A stretch of 64,000 bases of DNA from Nitrosomonas sp. (lineage in GTDB: Bacteria > Pseudomonadota > Gammaproteobacteria > Burkholderiales > Nitrosomonadaceae). The notes below the pieces were generated by a model. It was not told the DNA's origin. It made no database searches and worked only from the letters and a program-made list of their open reading frames with translations. This document shows, one piece after another, positions 55,838 through 64,000 of this stretch (positions are counted from its first letter, which is position 1; every line of letters begins with the position of its first letter). Both the position numbers and the translations under genes were made by a program. Location: NCBI GenBank assembly GCA_020852475.1, contig JADZAR010000184.1, positions 1 to 64,000 on the forward strand, given 5' to 3'.

Positions 55838-57631
55838 ATGAACCTAAGAACCTTAGCCTCATTGTTGATACTCGGTCTAACGGCATGTGCGCAGCTTCCC
55901 ACGCATGAAGGTGGAGAGAAAAATGGAAAATCCCTAGAAGCCGAGGAAAAAGCGCAGTCTGAAATTGTCGAAGAGGCCGAAATTGCGGACACGGATTCAG
56001 ACTCGGATTTCGATTATGCCATTGATGAGTCCAAGCTTCCCAGACAAGAATTGACTGCGGCGATCCTTTTTGATTTTTTGCTCGGTGAAACTGCGCTGCA
56101 GCGGGGTAATCTGGATGTGGCTGTCAGTCGCTATCTGAAACTTGCGCAGACAACACGTGACCCACGTATTGCCAGACGCGCCAGTGAGATAGCCTTGCAC
56201 GCACGCCATCCTTTTGCCGCTGAGCGGGCGGCTGACATGTGGGTGGAGTATGATCCTGATTCACTGGATGCGCGGCAGACACTGGCGGCAATGCTGGTCA
56301 ATCTGGGTAGGCTGGATGCAGCATTTCCGCATCTGGAAAAATTGATAGCTGCTGAATCTGAAAATACCGCCAGTGCTTTTATGCAGCTTAACCAGATGTT
56401 GTCACGCAATCCGAATAAAGGCGAAATATTCCGCTTGATACAAAAACTGGCGACGGCCTATCCCAAATTACCTGAAGCACATTTTGCCGTTTCTCAGGCG
56501 GCATGGTTCGGTGGTGAATACGAGACTGCCGAGGCGGAGATGAGCAGTGCGCTTGCGTTGCGTCCGGAATGGGAGCTGGCGGCAGCCCAGCTGGGTAGAA
56601 TTCTGCAGCGTAGATCAGGTGCGCAGGCAATTGATTTCTATCGCGCTTATCTTGACAAATATCCTGATAGTACTGAGGTCAGGATAGCGTATGGCAAGCT
56701 GCTTATCGATCAGGGCGAAAAAGATTACGCGGGTGAACAGTTGCGATTGTTGTTTGAAAAAAACCCGGAAGACGCGGAAGTGATGGTGGCTATTGGTTTG
56801 ATGGCCACTGAGCTTTATGATTTTGATTTGACAGAGAAAAGTCTGAAGAGAGCGCTTGAGCTGGAATATCCTGATGCCAGCGCTATACATTTTCATCTCG
56901 CCAGAGTGTATGAAGAAACGCAACAAACAGATCTGGCCATGGCCTCCTATCGTCAGGTCAGAAGAGGCGGGCGCTTCTTGCCTGCGCAGATCCGTTACGC
57001 CGATCTGCTGGCTCAAAGGGGGCAGCTGGAAGATGCGCGTCAGCTGATACGGCAATTGCCCGCGGTAAATGATCAGCAAAAAGCACACCTGGTGCTGGCG
57101 GAGGCCCAGATTCTGAGGCGCGCGGGTTCGTATCAGGAAGTATTTGAAGTGCTTGATCAGGGATTGGAAAGTCTTCCAGATTATCCCGAATTACTTTATG
57201 ACCGTGCTTTGGTGGCTGACAAGATTGGCCGGTTTGAAGTCCTTGAGAAAGATTTGCGCCGCTTGATTGAACTCCGTCCGGATAATGCACACGCGTATAA
57301 CGCGTTGGGCTACAGCTTCGCCGAACGGGGGCTACGGTTGCCGGAAGCTTTGAAGCTGATTAAAAAAGCCGTGGAATTGTCGCCCGATGATCCCTATATT
57401 ATGGACAGCCTGGGGTGGGTTTATTACCGTATGGGAAATCTCACGGAGGGATTGAATTATCTGAATCGCGCCTTTGCTATCAGCCAGGATTCCGAAATAG
57501 CAGCTCATTTAGGCGAGGTGTTATGGACTCAGGGCGCGCGGGAAGACGCCGAGAATATCTGGCGCTCCGCGCTGGAAAGAGATCCCGATAATGAAATTCT
57601 GCTCGAAACCATCAGACGTTTGAAAGAATAG
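55838..57631 (+). CDS. Tetratricopeptide-repeat lipoprotein
   Basis: The 597-residue protein has a lipobox LTACAQ near residue 14-18 and a highly acidic stretch (DTDSDSDFDYAIDE). About ten TPR-like helix pairs follow, among them YNALGYSFAERGLRLPEALKLIKKAVELSPDDP and DSLGWVYYRMGNLTEGLNYLNRAF. TPR lipoproteins of this type are protein-protein scaffolds at the outer membrane. The gene lies on the side of the min-lolB-ispE cluster and is convergent with the next gene. Confidence 0.92.
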   Translation: MNLRTLASLLILGLTACAQLPTHEGGEKNGKSLEAEEKAQSEIVEEAEIADTDSDSDFDYAIDESKLPRQELTAAILFDFLLGETALQRGNLDVAVSRYLKLAQTTRDPRIARRASEIALHARHPFAAERAADMWVEYDPDSLDARQTLAAMLVNLGRLDAAFPHLEKLIAAESENTASAFMQLNQMLSRNPNKGEIFRLIQKLATAYPKLPEAHFAVSQAAWFGGEYETAEAEMSSALALRPEWELAAAQLGRILQRRSGAQAIDFYRAYLDKYPDSTEVRIAYGKLLIDQGEKDYAGEQLRLLFEKNPEDAEVMVAIGLMATELYDFDLTEKSLKRALELEYPDASAIHFHLARVYEETQQTDLAMASYRQVRRGGRFLPAQIRYADLLAQRGQLEDARQLIRQLPAVNDQQKAHLVLAEAQILRRAGSYQEVFEVLDQGLESLPDYPELLYDRALVADKIGRFEVLEKDLRRLIELRPDNAHAYNALGYSFAERGLRLPEALKLIKKAVELSPDDPYIMDSLGWVYYRMGNLTEGLNYLNRAFAISQDSEIAAHLGEVLWTQGAREDAENIWRSALERDPDNEILLETIRRLKE

Positions 57632-57677
57632 CGCATACAGGATCGATCAAAAACCGTAAGTGTGAAAAGTCGCCGTA

Positions 57678-58961
57678 CTACTTTAAAAAAGGCAGCTCGG
57701 TCACACGTTGTTCGATTTTTTTCATCATCTGATCATAAGCCGGTGTATCCATATTGCCATACTGTTGCCTGAATGTTGATTTAGGCAGGTGTTCCGGCAA
57801 GTCAGTCCAGTCCGGCATCAGATCCTTATCGGTTATGCCGCGAGCGGCCCACTGTTGAAGTTTTGACGCTGTGGTCTGACTCGCTGTGGCAAGTTCGCCG
57901 AACATCGTTCCTGCGCGATCCGCAGCGATATCGTTAAATGAAAAACCACTGCCGCTACGGGCATCTTCTATCTCTTTATAAAGTCCAATGGCATCGGCCA
58001 GGAATGTGTCTGCATACGCGGTGATTGCGGCCGACACGATAAAATGCTGGGCAAAATCCTGCCGGCCGTCCAACGTAATAATCTGGTGTTTCGGGTGCGG
58101 CCAGTCGACTGCTTCGGGTATCAGATATGCAAGTGGCAGTTTTAATATATGGAATGTGGCTGCGAGAATGGCGGCGCGATTTTCGATTGACGCCTGGTTC
58201 TTTCCGGAATGTTCTGCCGCCATCTGCATCAATGGCTGTAAAATTTGAGCGAGTGTCAGGCTAGGTTGCGCGGATTTCTCCGAAGACGTCTGGTGGCTAT
58301 TTTGTACTAGAAAGAGGTGATAACGATAGATTTTATCCTGTTCGAATTTGCTGAGCACCGGAAAATTGTAGTTATTCGATTCGAAGAGTTTGTCGGGTAA
58401 GTTGTAGGCTATCTTTAGCGATTCTGCGGAAAACTGCACACTTTGAATGACATTTAATCCATTGCCGTAATGAGGATGCCTTTTGAGTTCGTGAATAAGT
58501 CGAGTACTCAGGAATTGACCGACAGCATCCGGAATTGCCAACCTGCCAATACGTATGGATTGCAGTTGCGGCAATGCGGTGGTTTCGGTCAGTGTTGCCT
58601 GAAAATTAATATACCCTTTCATCGATTGCAGAGGTAAAGGCAGGCTGGCGTGAATTTCGGCCTGCTGATGTGATAATGTTACGCGCGCTTTTCCATTGGT
58701 AAACAGTTTTGTCAGATAATTGATTGCTATGTCAATATCTTCCGGAAGAATCTTGATTGTTGCCGGAGCATGTCCGGCATGACGCTGTCGATGTTGGTCG
58801 AGCAGGGATCGGGCGCGTTCTATGTGTTCCGGTGCAACAATTGTCAGTCTATCCACACTGGGTCTTGTCTCAATGGACATAAAAAACAGGACGCTCAGCG
58901 CGACAGAAATCAAAAGTGCTAAAGTGATAATTGATAGAAGCAGTGTGCGAATCAGTTTCAT
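57678..58961 (-). CDS. Conserved hypothetical membrane-anchored protein
   Basis: I start at ATG 58961 (MKLIRTLLLSIITLALL...), because the longer frame runs toward the repeat element at 58994-59144. The 427-residue protein has one N-terminal transmembrane helix or uncleaved signal. The best conserved part seems to be near the C-terminus, with GRQDFAQHFIVSAAITAYADTFLADAIGLYKEIEDARSGSGFSFNDIAADRAGTMFG. I believe this pattern occurs in other proteobacteria but no function is known to me. It is isolated between the TPR lipoprotein and minC. Confidence 0.8.
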   Translation of the reverse strand: MKLIRTLLLSIITLALLISVALSVLFFMSIETRPSVDRLTIVAPEHIERARSLLDQHRQRHAGHAPATIKILPEDIDIAINYLTKLFTNGKARVTLSHQQAEIHASLPLPLQSMKGYINFQATLTETTALPQLQSIRIGRLAIPDAVGQFLSTRLIHELKRHPHYGNGLNVIQSVQFSAESLKIAYNLPDKLFESNNYNFPVLSKFEQDKIYRYHLFLVQNSHQTSSEKSAQPSLTLAQILQPLMQMAAEHSGKNQASIENRAAILAATFHILKLPLAYLIPEAVDWPHPKHQIITLDGRQDFAQHFIVSAAITAYADTFLADAIGLYKEIEDARSGSGFSFNDIAADRAGTMFGELATASQTTASKLQQWAARGITDKDLMPDWTDLPEHLPKSTFRQQYGNMDTPAYDQMMKKIEQRVTELPFLK

Positions 58962-59482
58962 AATACGTTGTATACGGCAGTTTTCATTTATGAACACCTC
59001 TAAAAATCCAGATTTTGTCACAACACTTTGTTGCCTAAAAAGAATGTTTCCTTATATATCAATTATATGCCGCATCTGCATTTTTTGCTCGTGCCGCGAT
59101 TTACTCATTTCTTTGTTTAAAACTTTGAATTTTTGGAGATGCCTTATGCAGTTGCTGCGCTACTAGACAGATATTCCAGTTATAATTGGGCTTTTATCGC
59201 TCAGGGTGTATGAGTTTGTATGCTATAACAGTTTGGGTTGGCAATTTGAACTTACTGGACCGAAAAATCGGTTCAGCCAATGTGATCAAAGCGGCATACA
59301 CATTCGAAATCAATTGACCATGATTAAAAACTTGTAATGCATTGGGTGTCATGAGCAATCATGAGAAAGCGTCATAATATTTCAAGCGGGCGGCTGATAA
59401 TGTGCTGCCAGTCAGTGCTGAATACTATCAATACGCATCTGACTGTGCCAGCTGTGTAATAACTACAACCATTGATCAACGG
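58962..59482. other. Intergenic region upstream of minC, carrying repeat copy C
   Basis: The 520 bases hold the inverted-repeat element at 58994-59144, then about 330 bases before minC with no gene that I recognise. The minCDE promoter should lie here, but I cannot define it. Confidence 0.5.
58994..59144. repeat. Dispersed inverted-repeat element, copy C (about 150 bp)
   Basis: The ends ACACCTCTAAAAATCCAGA and GAATTTTTGGAGATGCCT are inverted repeats that match copies A and B. ATTATATGCCGC and a GCATTTTTTGCTC segment in the interior align with copy A. No reading frame is present. It begins 33 bases upstream of the conserved hypothetical gene on the minus strand. Confidence 0.75.
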
Positions 59483-60298
59483 ATGTCGAAAAACCCCCAG
59501 AAAATGACAACATCATCGTCAGTTCTTGAATTCAAGAGCAGTACTTTTTTTTCGCCAATTTTGATTCTGTACAGCAATGATCTTGCAGCAATCGAGCAGT
59601 CTTTGCAGGATAAAATAAACCGGGCGCCAGATTTCTTTAAAAATTCGCCGTTGATCATCGATCTGCGCGAATTGAATAAATCGGGACTGGATGTCAGTGT
59701 TATTGAAGTTGCCGGGATGTTGCGCAAGATTGGTATGTTTCCAATCGGCGTGCGGGGCGGAAACGAGCAGCAGGACAAGCAAGCGCATAAGTTATCGATT
59801 CCCGTCGATGCTGGCCGGGAAAATGATAGCACTTCCGCAACTTCCGCTGCTTCGTCACGGAAAGAGACTGAAACCCAGGTGCTGGAGCGCGATTCCGCAG
59901 AGAATAACCAATTCAGGAATCCAGCGTCATCGGTGGGGCGCATGGAATCAGTCAGTGCACCGCCTGAACCGGTCAAATCCATGCTGATTACGCAACCGGT
60001 GCGTTCCGGGCAGCGCATCTACGCGCGCGGTGATCTGATTGTCATGTCGCAGGTCAGCGCAGGTGCGGAGATCATGGCTGAAGGAAATATTCATGTCTAT
60101 AACACGTTACGTGGCCGTGCGCTGGCGGGTGTGCAGGGAAACACCGCCGCGCGTATTTTCTGTTTGGATCTGCAGGCCGAACTGATTTCAATTTCGGGGG
60201 ATTATAAAACGAGTGAGCATTTGACCGAACAGATACAAAAGCGGCCTGTTCAGGTTTATTTGCAGGATCATGCATTGATCATTAAGGAAATTGCCTAG
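59483..60298 (+). CDS. minC: Septum site-determining protein MinC
   Basis: MinC blocks FtsZ ring formation away from mid-cell. I choose ATG 59483 (271 residues). An ATG at 59504 is the next option. The N-terminal FtsZ-inhibitory domain ([20 protein letters not shown]...) and the C-terminal beta-helix ([46 protein letters not shown]) match the family, separated by a long Ser/Glu-rich linker of about 60 residues. minD follows by 23 bases and minE overlaps minD, so minCDE is one operon. Confidence 0.95.
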   Translation: MSKNPQKMTTSSSVLEFKSSTFFSPILILYSNDLAAIEQSLQDKINRAPDFFKNSPLIIDLRELNKSGLDVSVIEVAGMLRKIGMFPIGVRGGNEQQDKQAHKLSIPVDAGRENDSTSATSAASSRKETETQVLERDSAENNQFRNPASSVGRMESVSAPPEPVKSMLITQPVRSGQRIYARGDLIVMSQVSAGAEIMAEGNIHVYNTLRGRALAGVQGNTAARIFCLDLQAELISISGDYKTSEHLTEQIQKRPVQVYLQDHALIIKEIA

Positions 60299-60321
60299 AA
60301 ACTTTAACTAAGGAGGCTCAA

Positions 60322-61134
60322 TTGGCAAGGATTATTGTCGTGACATCGGGAAAAGGTGGTGTCGGTAAAACAACAACAAGTGCTGCGATTGCCATGGGGC
60401 TTGCAAAAAGAGGTCACAAAACGGCTGTGATTGACTTTGATGTAGGCCTGCGTAATTTGGATCTGATTATGGGGTGCGAGCGACGGGTGGTGTATGATTT
60501 CGTTAATGTAATCAATGGTGAAGCCAGTCTCAATCAGGCGCTGATCCGGGATAAAAACTGCAATCAACTCTACATTCTGCCTGCTTCTCAGACCCGTGAC
60601 AAAGATGCGCTCACGCTTGAGGGTGTCGGCAGAGTCCTGGAAGAGCTGTCCAGGGATTTCCAGTTTATCGTCTGTGATTCTCCCGCCGGTATCGAGAAAG
60701 GTGCCTATCTCGCTCTGTATTATGCCGATGATGCGTTTGTGGTTACTAATCCCGAAGTTTCATCGGTGAGGGATTCCGATCGCATGCTGGGCATTTTGGC
60801 GAGTAAATCCCGCCGGGCTGAACGAAACGAGGAACCAGTCAAGGAGTATTTGTTATTGACGCGCTATGATCCAGGTCGGGTGAAATCCGGTGAAATGCTC
60901 GGACTGGATGATGTGCAGGACATACTTTCACTGCAACTACTCGGTATAATTCCAGAATCCAAGTCAGTTTTATCTGCGTCCAATGCGGGTATTCCGGTTA
61001 TTCTGGATGAAAAAAGCGAGGCAGGCCAGGCGTATGAGGATGTTGTCGCGCGTTATCTCGGAGAAGACCGGCCGCTTCGATTCATTGATGACAAGCGAGG
61101 CTTCTTCAGGAAACTTTTTGGAGGTAGATCATGA
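60322..61134 (+). CDS. minD: Septum site-determining ATPase MinD
   Basis: The start is TTG at 60322 with AAGGAGG 6 bases upstream. The 270-residue ATPase has the deviant Walker A GKGGVGKTTTSAAI near residue 10, DSPAGIE near 118, and a C-terminal membrane-targeting helix GFFRKLFGG. It recruits MinC to the membrane and oscillates with MinE. Confidence 0.97.
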   Translation: MARIIVVTSGKGGVGKTTTSAAIAMGLAKRGHKTAVIDFDVGLRNLDLIMGCERRVVYDFVNVINGEASLNQALIRDKNCNQLYILPASQTRDKDALTLEGVGRVLEELSRDFQFIVCDSPAGIEKGAYLALYYADDAFVVTNPEVSSVRDSDRMLGILASKSRRAERNEEPVKEYLLLTRYDPGRVKSGEMLGLDDVQDILSLQLLGIIPESKSVLSASNAGIPVILDEKSEAGQAYEDVVARYLGEDRPLRFIDDKRGFFRKLFGGRS

Positions 61135-61412
61135 GTTTACTGGACTATTTCAGAAAATCCAAACCCAAAACTGCAACCATTGCCAAAGAAAGATTGCAGA
61201 TTTTGGTGGCTCATGAGCGCACACTGCGCAATCGACGGCCGTCTTACCTTCCGCAGCTGCAAAAAGAGCTTCTTGATGTCATACGCAAATACGTAAATGT
61301 CGATCAGGATGCAATTTCCGTTAATTTTGAACAGGACGAGAATCAGGAAACGTTGGAGCTAAATATTGTTCTGCCGGATTATCAGCAGGAAAACAAAAGC
61401 GTCAACATGTAA
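61131..61412 (+). CDS. minE: Cell division topological specificity factor MinE
   Basis: The 93-residue protein starts at an ATG overlapping the minD stop by four bases. It has the N-terminal MinD-binding segment (MSLLDYFRKSKPKTATIAKERLQILVAHER) and the C-terminal dimerisation domain. It releases MinD from the membrane and sets the division site. Confidence 0.97.
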   Translation: MSLLDYFRKSKPKTATIAKERLQILVAHERTLRNRRPSYLPQLQKELLDVIRKYVNVDQDAISVNFEQDENQETLELNIVLPDYQQENKSVNM

Positions 61413-61466
61413 AAGTTGTGCGCGCGAGTTATTCGTAATGTTACCGTCGATTATTTAAGCAGCTCA

Positions 61467-62135
61467 ATGTTCTTATGCGGATGTTGCCGTAAAGGCGTCG
61501 GACGGTTGTCAATCTGGTGTTTTATAGTCTTGAAAACCGGTCGACTGACCATTGTTCCATTTTTTCTCCTCCTTGCGGGTTGCGCGGCATTTGCGCCGCC
61601 AATGGTTCCTGCGACAGTCAGAACGCTGGTCATCGAACCGACAAAAGATTTGCAGGATGTTCCGGTTGCTGATTTTAACGTCATGGGCAGAGTGTCTGTG
61701 CGGAGTACCGAGCAAAGTTTCTCGGGTAACGTGCATTGGCAGCATACGCAGTTTGACGATACTATTTTGTTGCTTTCTCCTCTCGGTCAGGCGGTTGCCG
61801 AAATCAGAAAAAACGATGATGTGGTGAGCTTGATAACCGCCAAGGAGGAAGCATTTTACGCGCGCGATGTCGAGGAACTGACCAACGAAGTACTGGGCTG
61901 GCGTTTACCGCTGAGCGGATTGCAATACTGGATACAGGGGACGTATTCTCCGGCCAGCGCCGCTGTTGTGGAACTGGATGAAAAAGATCGTATCGTGGCT
62001 ATCCGGCAGGATGGATGGCAGATCATTTATGTGCGTTATTTTGCAGATCAGGGGGATATAGTTGTGCGTCCGCGTATCATTGAGTTGCAATTTGATGCGT
62101 TAAAGATCCGTATGGTTGTTGATAACTGGATTTAG
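61467..62135 (+). CDS. lolB: Outer-membrane lipoprotein receptor LolB
   Basis: LolB accepts lipoproteins from LolA and inserts them into the outer membrane. The lipobox LLLAGCAAF, preceded by a hydrophobic stretch, marks the mature N-terminus. I use the only ATG in a sensible place (61467, 222 residues). The frame begins at TTG 61416, and TTG codons closer to the signal sequence are also possible, so the start is uncertain. The body has FNVMGRVSVR, FSGNVHWQHTQFDDTILLLSPLGQAVAEI and WQIIYVRYF, typical of LolB. ispE follows, the usual arrangement. Confidence 0.88.
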   Translation: MFLCGCCRKGVGRLSIWCFIVLKTGRLTIVPFFLLLAGCAAFAPPMVPATVRTLVIEPTKDLQDVPVADFNVMGRVSVRSTEQSFSGNVHWQHTQFDDTILLLSPLGQAVAEIRKNDDVVSLITAKEEAFYARDVEELTNEVLGWRLPLSGLQYWIQGTYSPASAAVVELDEKDRIVAIRQDGWQIIYVRYFADQGDIVVRPRIIELQFDALKIRMVVDNWI

Positions 62136-62179
62136 CGCGAAACGATAAAAAGATTGATGAATATTTGATCATTAAGCCG

Positions 62180-63019
62180 ATGCAGACTTTTCCAGCTCCC
62201 GCAAAACTGAATCTTTTTCTGCATGTCGTCGGGCGAAGACCGGATGGGTATCATTTGCTACAGACAGTTTTTCGTTTACTGGATTTTTATGATCAAATCG
62301 ATCTTAAGGTGCGTGACGACGGCGTGATCAGATTAATTACGCCTTTGGAAAACGTTCCGGTCGAACAGGATTTGTGTGTTCGTGCGGCTAGGTTGTTGCA
62401 AGGCGAGAGTGGTACTCGGCTGGGTGTCGACATTGCTTTGCATAAGCACATTCCAATGGGCGGCGGCCTGGGGGGCGGCAGCTCCGATGCGGCGACGATG
62501 CTGATGGCGCTGAATGATTTGTGGCATCTGAACTGGGAGAACTCGCGACTTCGGGCGCTGGGCCTGAAACTGGGCGCCGATGTGCCGATTTTTATTTTCG
62601 GAGAAAATGCATTTGCCGAAGGTGTCGGCGAGCAATTAACCGCTTTATCACTACCGAAAGCTTGGTATCTGGTCATCGTACCGCCCGTACATGTTTCCAC
62701 GGCAGAAATTTTTTCAAATAAGGAATTGACACGAAACACGATTCCAATCACAATACCGCCCTTTTCCATTCGGGATGGCCATAACGATCTTGAACCGGTG
62801 GTTTGTAGTCTTTATCCGGAGGTTTCTCGAAGTTTGGAGTGGCTAAAACGTCTGGAAAATACTAAAATAACAGCAATGAGCGGATCAGGGGCTTGCGTGT
62901 TTGCCGAATTTGCGACGGAATCCGGAGCAAATGCAGCATTTTCAAGGTTGCCCGCGGATATGCGGGGGTTTGTTGCGCGCGGTCTTGACAGGCATCCGAT
63001 GTGCGAAAACATGAAATAG
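62180..63019 (+). CDS. ispE: 4-diphosphocytidyl-2-C-methyl-D-erythritol kinase
   Basis: This MEP-pathway kinase belongs to the GHMP family. I choose ATG 62180 (MQTFPAPAKLNLFLHVVGRRPDGYH), which matches the family N-terminus. The TTG at 62165 would add five residues. The ATP-binding GHMP motif PMGGGLGGGSSDAATML is near residue 95, and a C-terminal MSGSGACVFAEF motif is present. The 279-residue size is normal. A tRNA gene follows immediately after its stop. Confidence 0.97.
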   Translation: MQTFPAPAKLNLFLHVVGRRPDGYHLLQTVFRLLDFYDQIDLKVRDDGVIRLITPLENVPVEQDLCVRAARLLQGESGTRLGVDIALHKHIPMGGGLGGGSSDAATMLMALNDLWHLNWENSRLRALGLKLGADVPIFIFGENAFAEGVGEQLTALSLPKAWYLVIVPPVHVSTAEIFSNKELTRNTIPITIPPFSIRDGHNDLEPVVCSLYPEVSRSLEWLKRLENTKITAMSGSGACVFAEFATESGANAAFSRLPADMRGFVARGLDRHPMCENMK

Positions 63020-63022
63020 AAT

Positions 63023-63097
63023 TGGGGAGTCGCCAAGTGGTAAGGCACCGGATTTTGATTCCGGCATTCGTAGGTTCGATCCCTACCTCCCCAGCCA
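63023..63097 (+). tRNA. tRNA-Gln (anticodon TTG)
   Basis: TGGGGAG (63023-63029) pairs with CTCCCCA (63087-63093), followed by a discriminator G and an encoded CCA (63095-63097). The anticodon stem CCGGA/TCCGG encloses TTTTGAT, giving anticodon TTG at 63055-63057. The T-arm has GGTTCGATCC. It lies between ispE and prs, as in many betaproteobacteria. Confidence 0.97.
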
Positions 63098-63274
63098 GCA
63101 ATCTTAGTAGTTCCGGCAGTCTGTCTTTTAACGGGACTTTTCAATAAAACACCGGAATTGAATTATATTCAGCCTATTGCAATCAGTGAAAAGCGATATT
63201 GAAATGGTGTCATTCGTCATATCAGGATCGGCGCGTATTCCTGATTTCAAGTCAACCAATTAATATAAATAACA

Positions 63275-64000
63275 ATGTCTTACGACAGTTTGATGGTTTT
63301 TACCGGTACGGCCAACCCGAGGCTGGCGCATGATGTTGTCAGGCATCTGAATATTCATCTTGGACGTGCTACAGTCGGGCGTTTCAGCGATGGCGAAGTG
63401 ATGGTGGAAATCCTGGAGAACGTACGCGGAAAAGATGTTTTTGTGTTGCAGTCGACGTGTGCGCCAACAAACGACAGTCTGATGGAAATCCTGGTTATGG
63501 TGGACGCGCTTAAACGTGCTTCCGCCGGAAGAATTACGGCGGCTATACCGTATTTTGGTTATGCGCGGCAGGACAGAAGGCCGCGTTCGGTGCGCGTGCC
63601 TATCTCCGCCAAGGTTGTGGCGAATATGTTGACGACCGTGGGGGTTGACCGCGTATTGACCATGGATTTGCATTCCGACCAGATCCAGGGGTTTTTTGAT
63701 ATTCCTGTTGATAATATCTACGGCACGCCAATACTGCTTGGCGATGTCTGGAAGCATGACTACCAGGATCTGGTTGTGGTGTCACCGGATGTTGGCGGCG
63801 TCGTGCGTGCAAGGCATATGGCCAAGCGGCTGGAGTGCGAACTGGCGATTATCGACAAGCGCCGCCCTAGGCCCAATGAAGCTAAAGTGATGAATATCAT
63901 CGGTGAAGTGAAAGAGCGTACCTGCGTTATCATTGACGATCTGGTAGATACTGCCAACACACTGTGTAAAGCTGCCGATGCCTTAAAGGAAGAAGGCGCC
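63275..64000 (+). CDS. prs: Ribose-phosphate pyrophosphokinase, 5' part
   Basis: The frame from ATG 63275 is open to the window end, giving 242 of about 315 expected residues. The protein begins [17 protein letters not shown] and has [36 protein letters not shown], a [10 protein letters not shown] motif near 171-180, and the PRPP-binding loop [13 protein letters not shown] near 218-230. The enzyme makes PRPP from ribose 5-phosphate and ATP for nucleotide, histidine and NAD synthesis, including the NadC reaction in this window. Confidence 0.98.
   Translation, partial: MSYDSLMVFTGTANPRLAHDVVRHLNIHLGRATVGRFSDGEVMVEILENVRGKDVFVLQSTCAPTNDSLMEILVMVDALKRASAGRITAAIPYFGYARQDRRPRSVRVPISAKVVANMLTTVGVDRVLTMDLHSDQIQGFFDIPVDNIYGTPILLGDVWKHDYQDLVVVSPDVGGVVRARHMAKRLECELAIIDKRRPRPNEAKVMNIIGEVKERTCVIIDDLVDTANTLCKAADALKEEGA

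Overview
The window looks like a chromosomal segment of a betaproteobacterium, most likely a Nitrosomonas-like member of the Nitrosomonadales. The basis is moderate base composition, gene neighbourhoods typical of that group (lolB-ispE-tRNA-Gln-prs, rsxB-nth-DUF1841, minCDE, thyA-folA), and many secreted copper, haem and c-di-GMP proteins. The taxonomic call is an inference from gene content. I see no rRNA, CRISPR array, prophage or intact insertion sequence.

Layout. 0-2.5 kb: a ZnuD-like TonB-dependent receptor, cut by the left edge, coupled to a secreted protein gene. 3-8 kb: small envelope genes (NlpC/P60 lipoprotein, ICMT-like methyltransferase, DUF4389), then an MBL-fold hydrolase and acetyl-CoA synthetase. 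8-14 kb: an HD-GYP phosphodiesterase, an M17 aminopeptidase, thyA-folA, and an ornithine decarboxylase-type enzyme. 14.5-21.8 kb: a five-gene exported redox operon made of a Tat-type multicopper oxidase, a SCO-like protein that has lost both copper-binding cysteines, a large unrecognised secreted protein, a canonical SCO protein, and a cytochrome c fused to a periplasmic-binding-protein-like domain. This is the best candidate for an undescribed system.

21.8-31 kb: a penicillin-acylase-family hydrolase, a pseudopilin-like gene with a hexanucleotide repeat at its start, and a c-di-GMP block. That block holds a sensor GGDEF-EAL protein, an HD-GYP protein with substituted metal ligands, and an EAL protein with a degenerate GGDEF. 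31-43 kb: an ABC exporter, a secreted beta-propeller-like protein, nadC, an MscS-type channel, a second secreted protein sharing a domain with the one at 1.6-2.5 kb, a SulP-type transporter with a universal stress protein, a two-component system, and a second universal stress protein.

43-50 kb: bamD and rluD (divergent), a LysR regulator, an intergenic region with strong hairpins and a terminator that belongs to no visible gene, a beta-barrel porin, and a lipoprotein with an internal duplication. 50-64 kb: rsxB-nth-DUF1841, a very large M1-M28-PDZ peptidase fusion, a TPR lipoprotein, a conserved hypothetical, minCDE, lolB, ispE, tRNA-Gln(TTG), and prs, which runs off the right edge.

Three diverged copies of a roughly 105-150 bp element with terminal inverted repeats lie in intergenic regions at 9.3, 24.4 and 59.0 kb. 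One sits immediately before the pseudopilin gene. Many genes use TTG or GTG starts, and several starts below were chosen by Shine-Dalgarno position.
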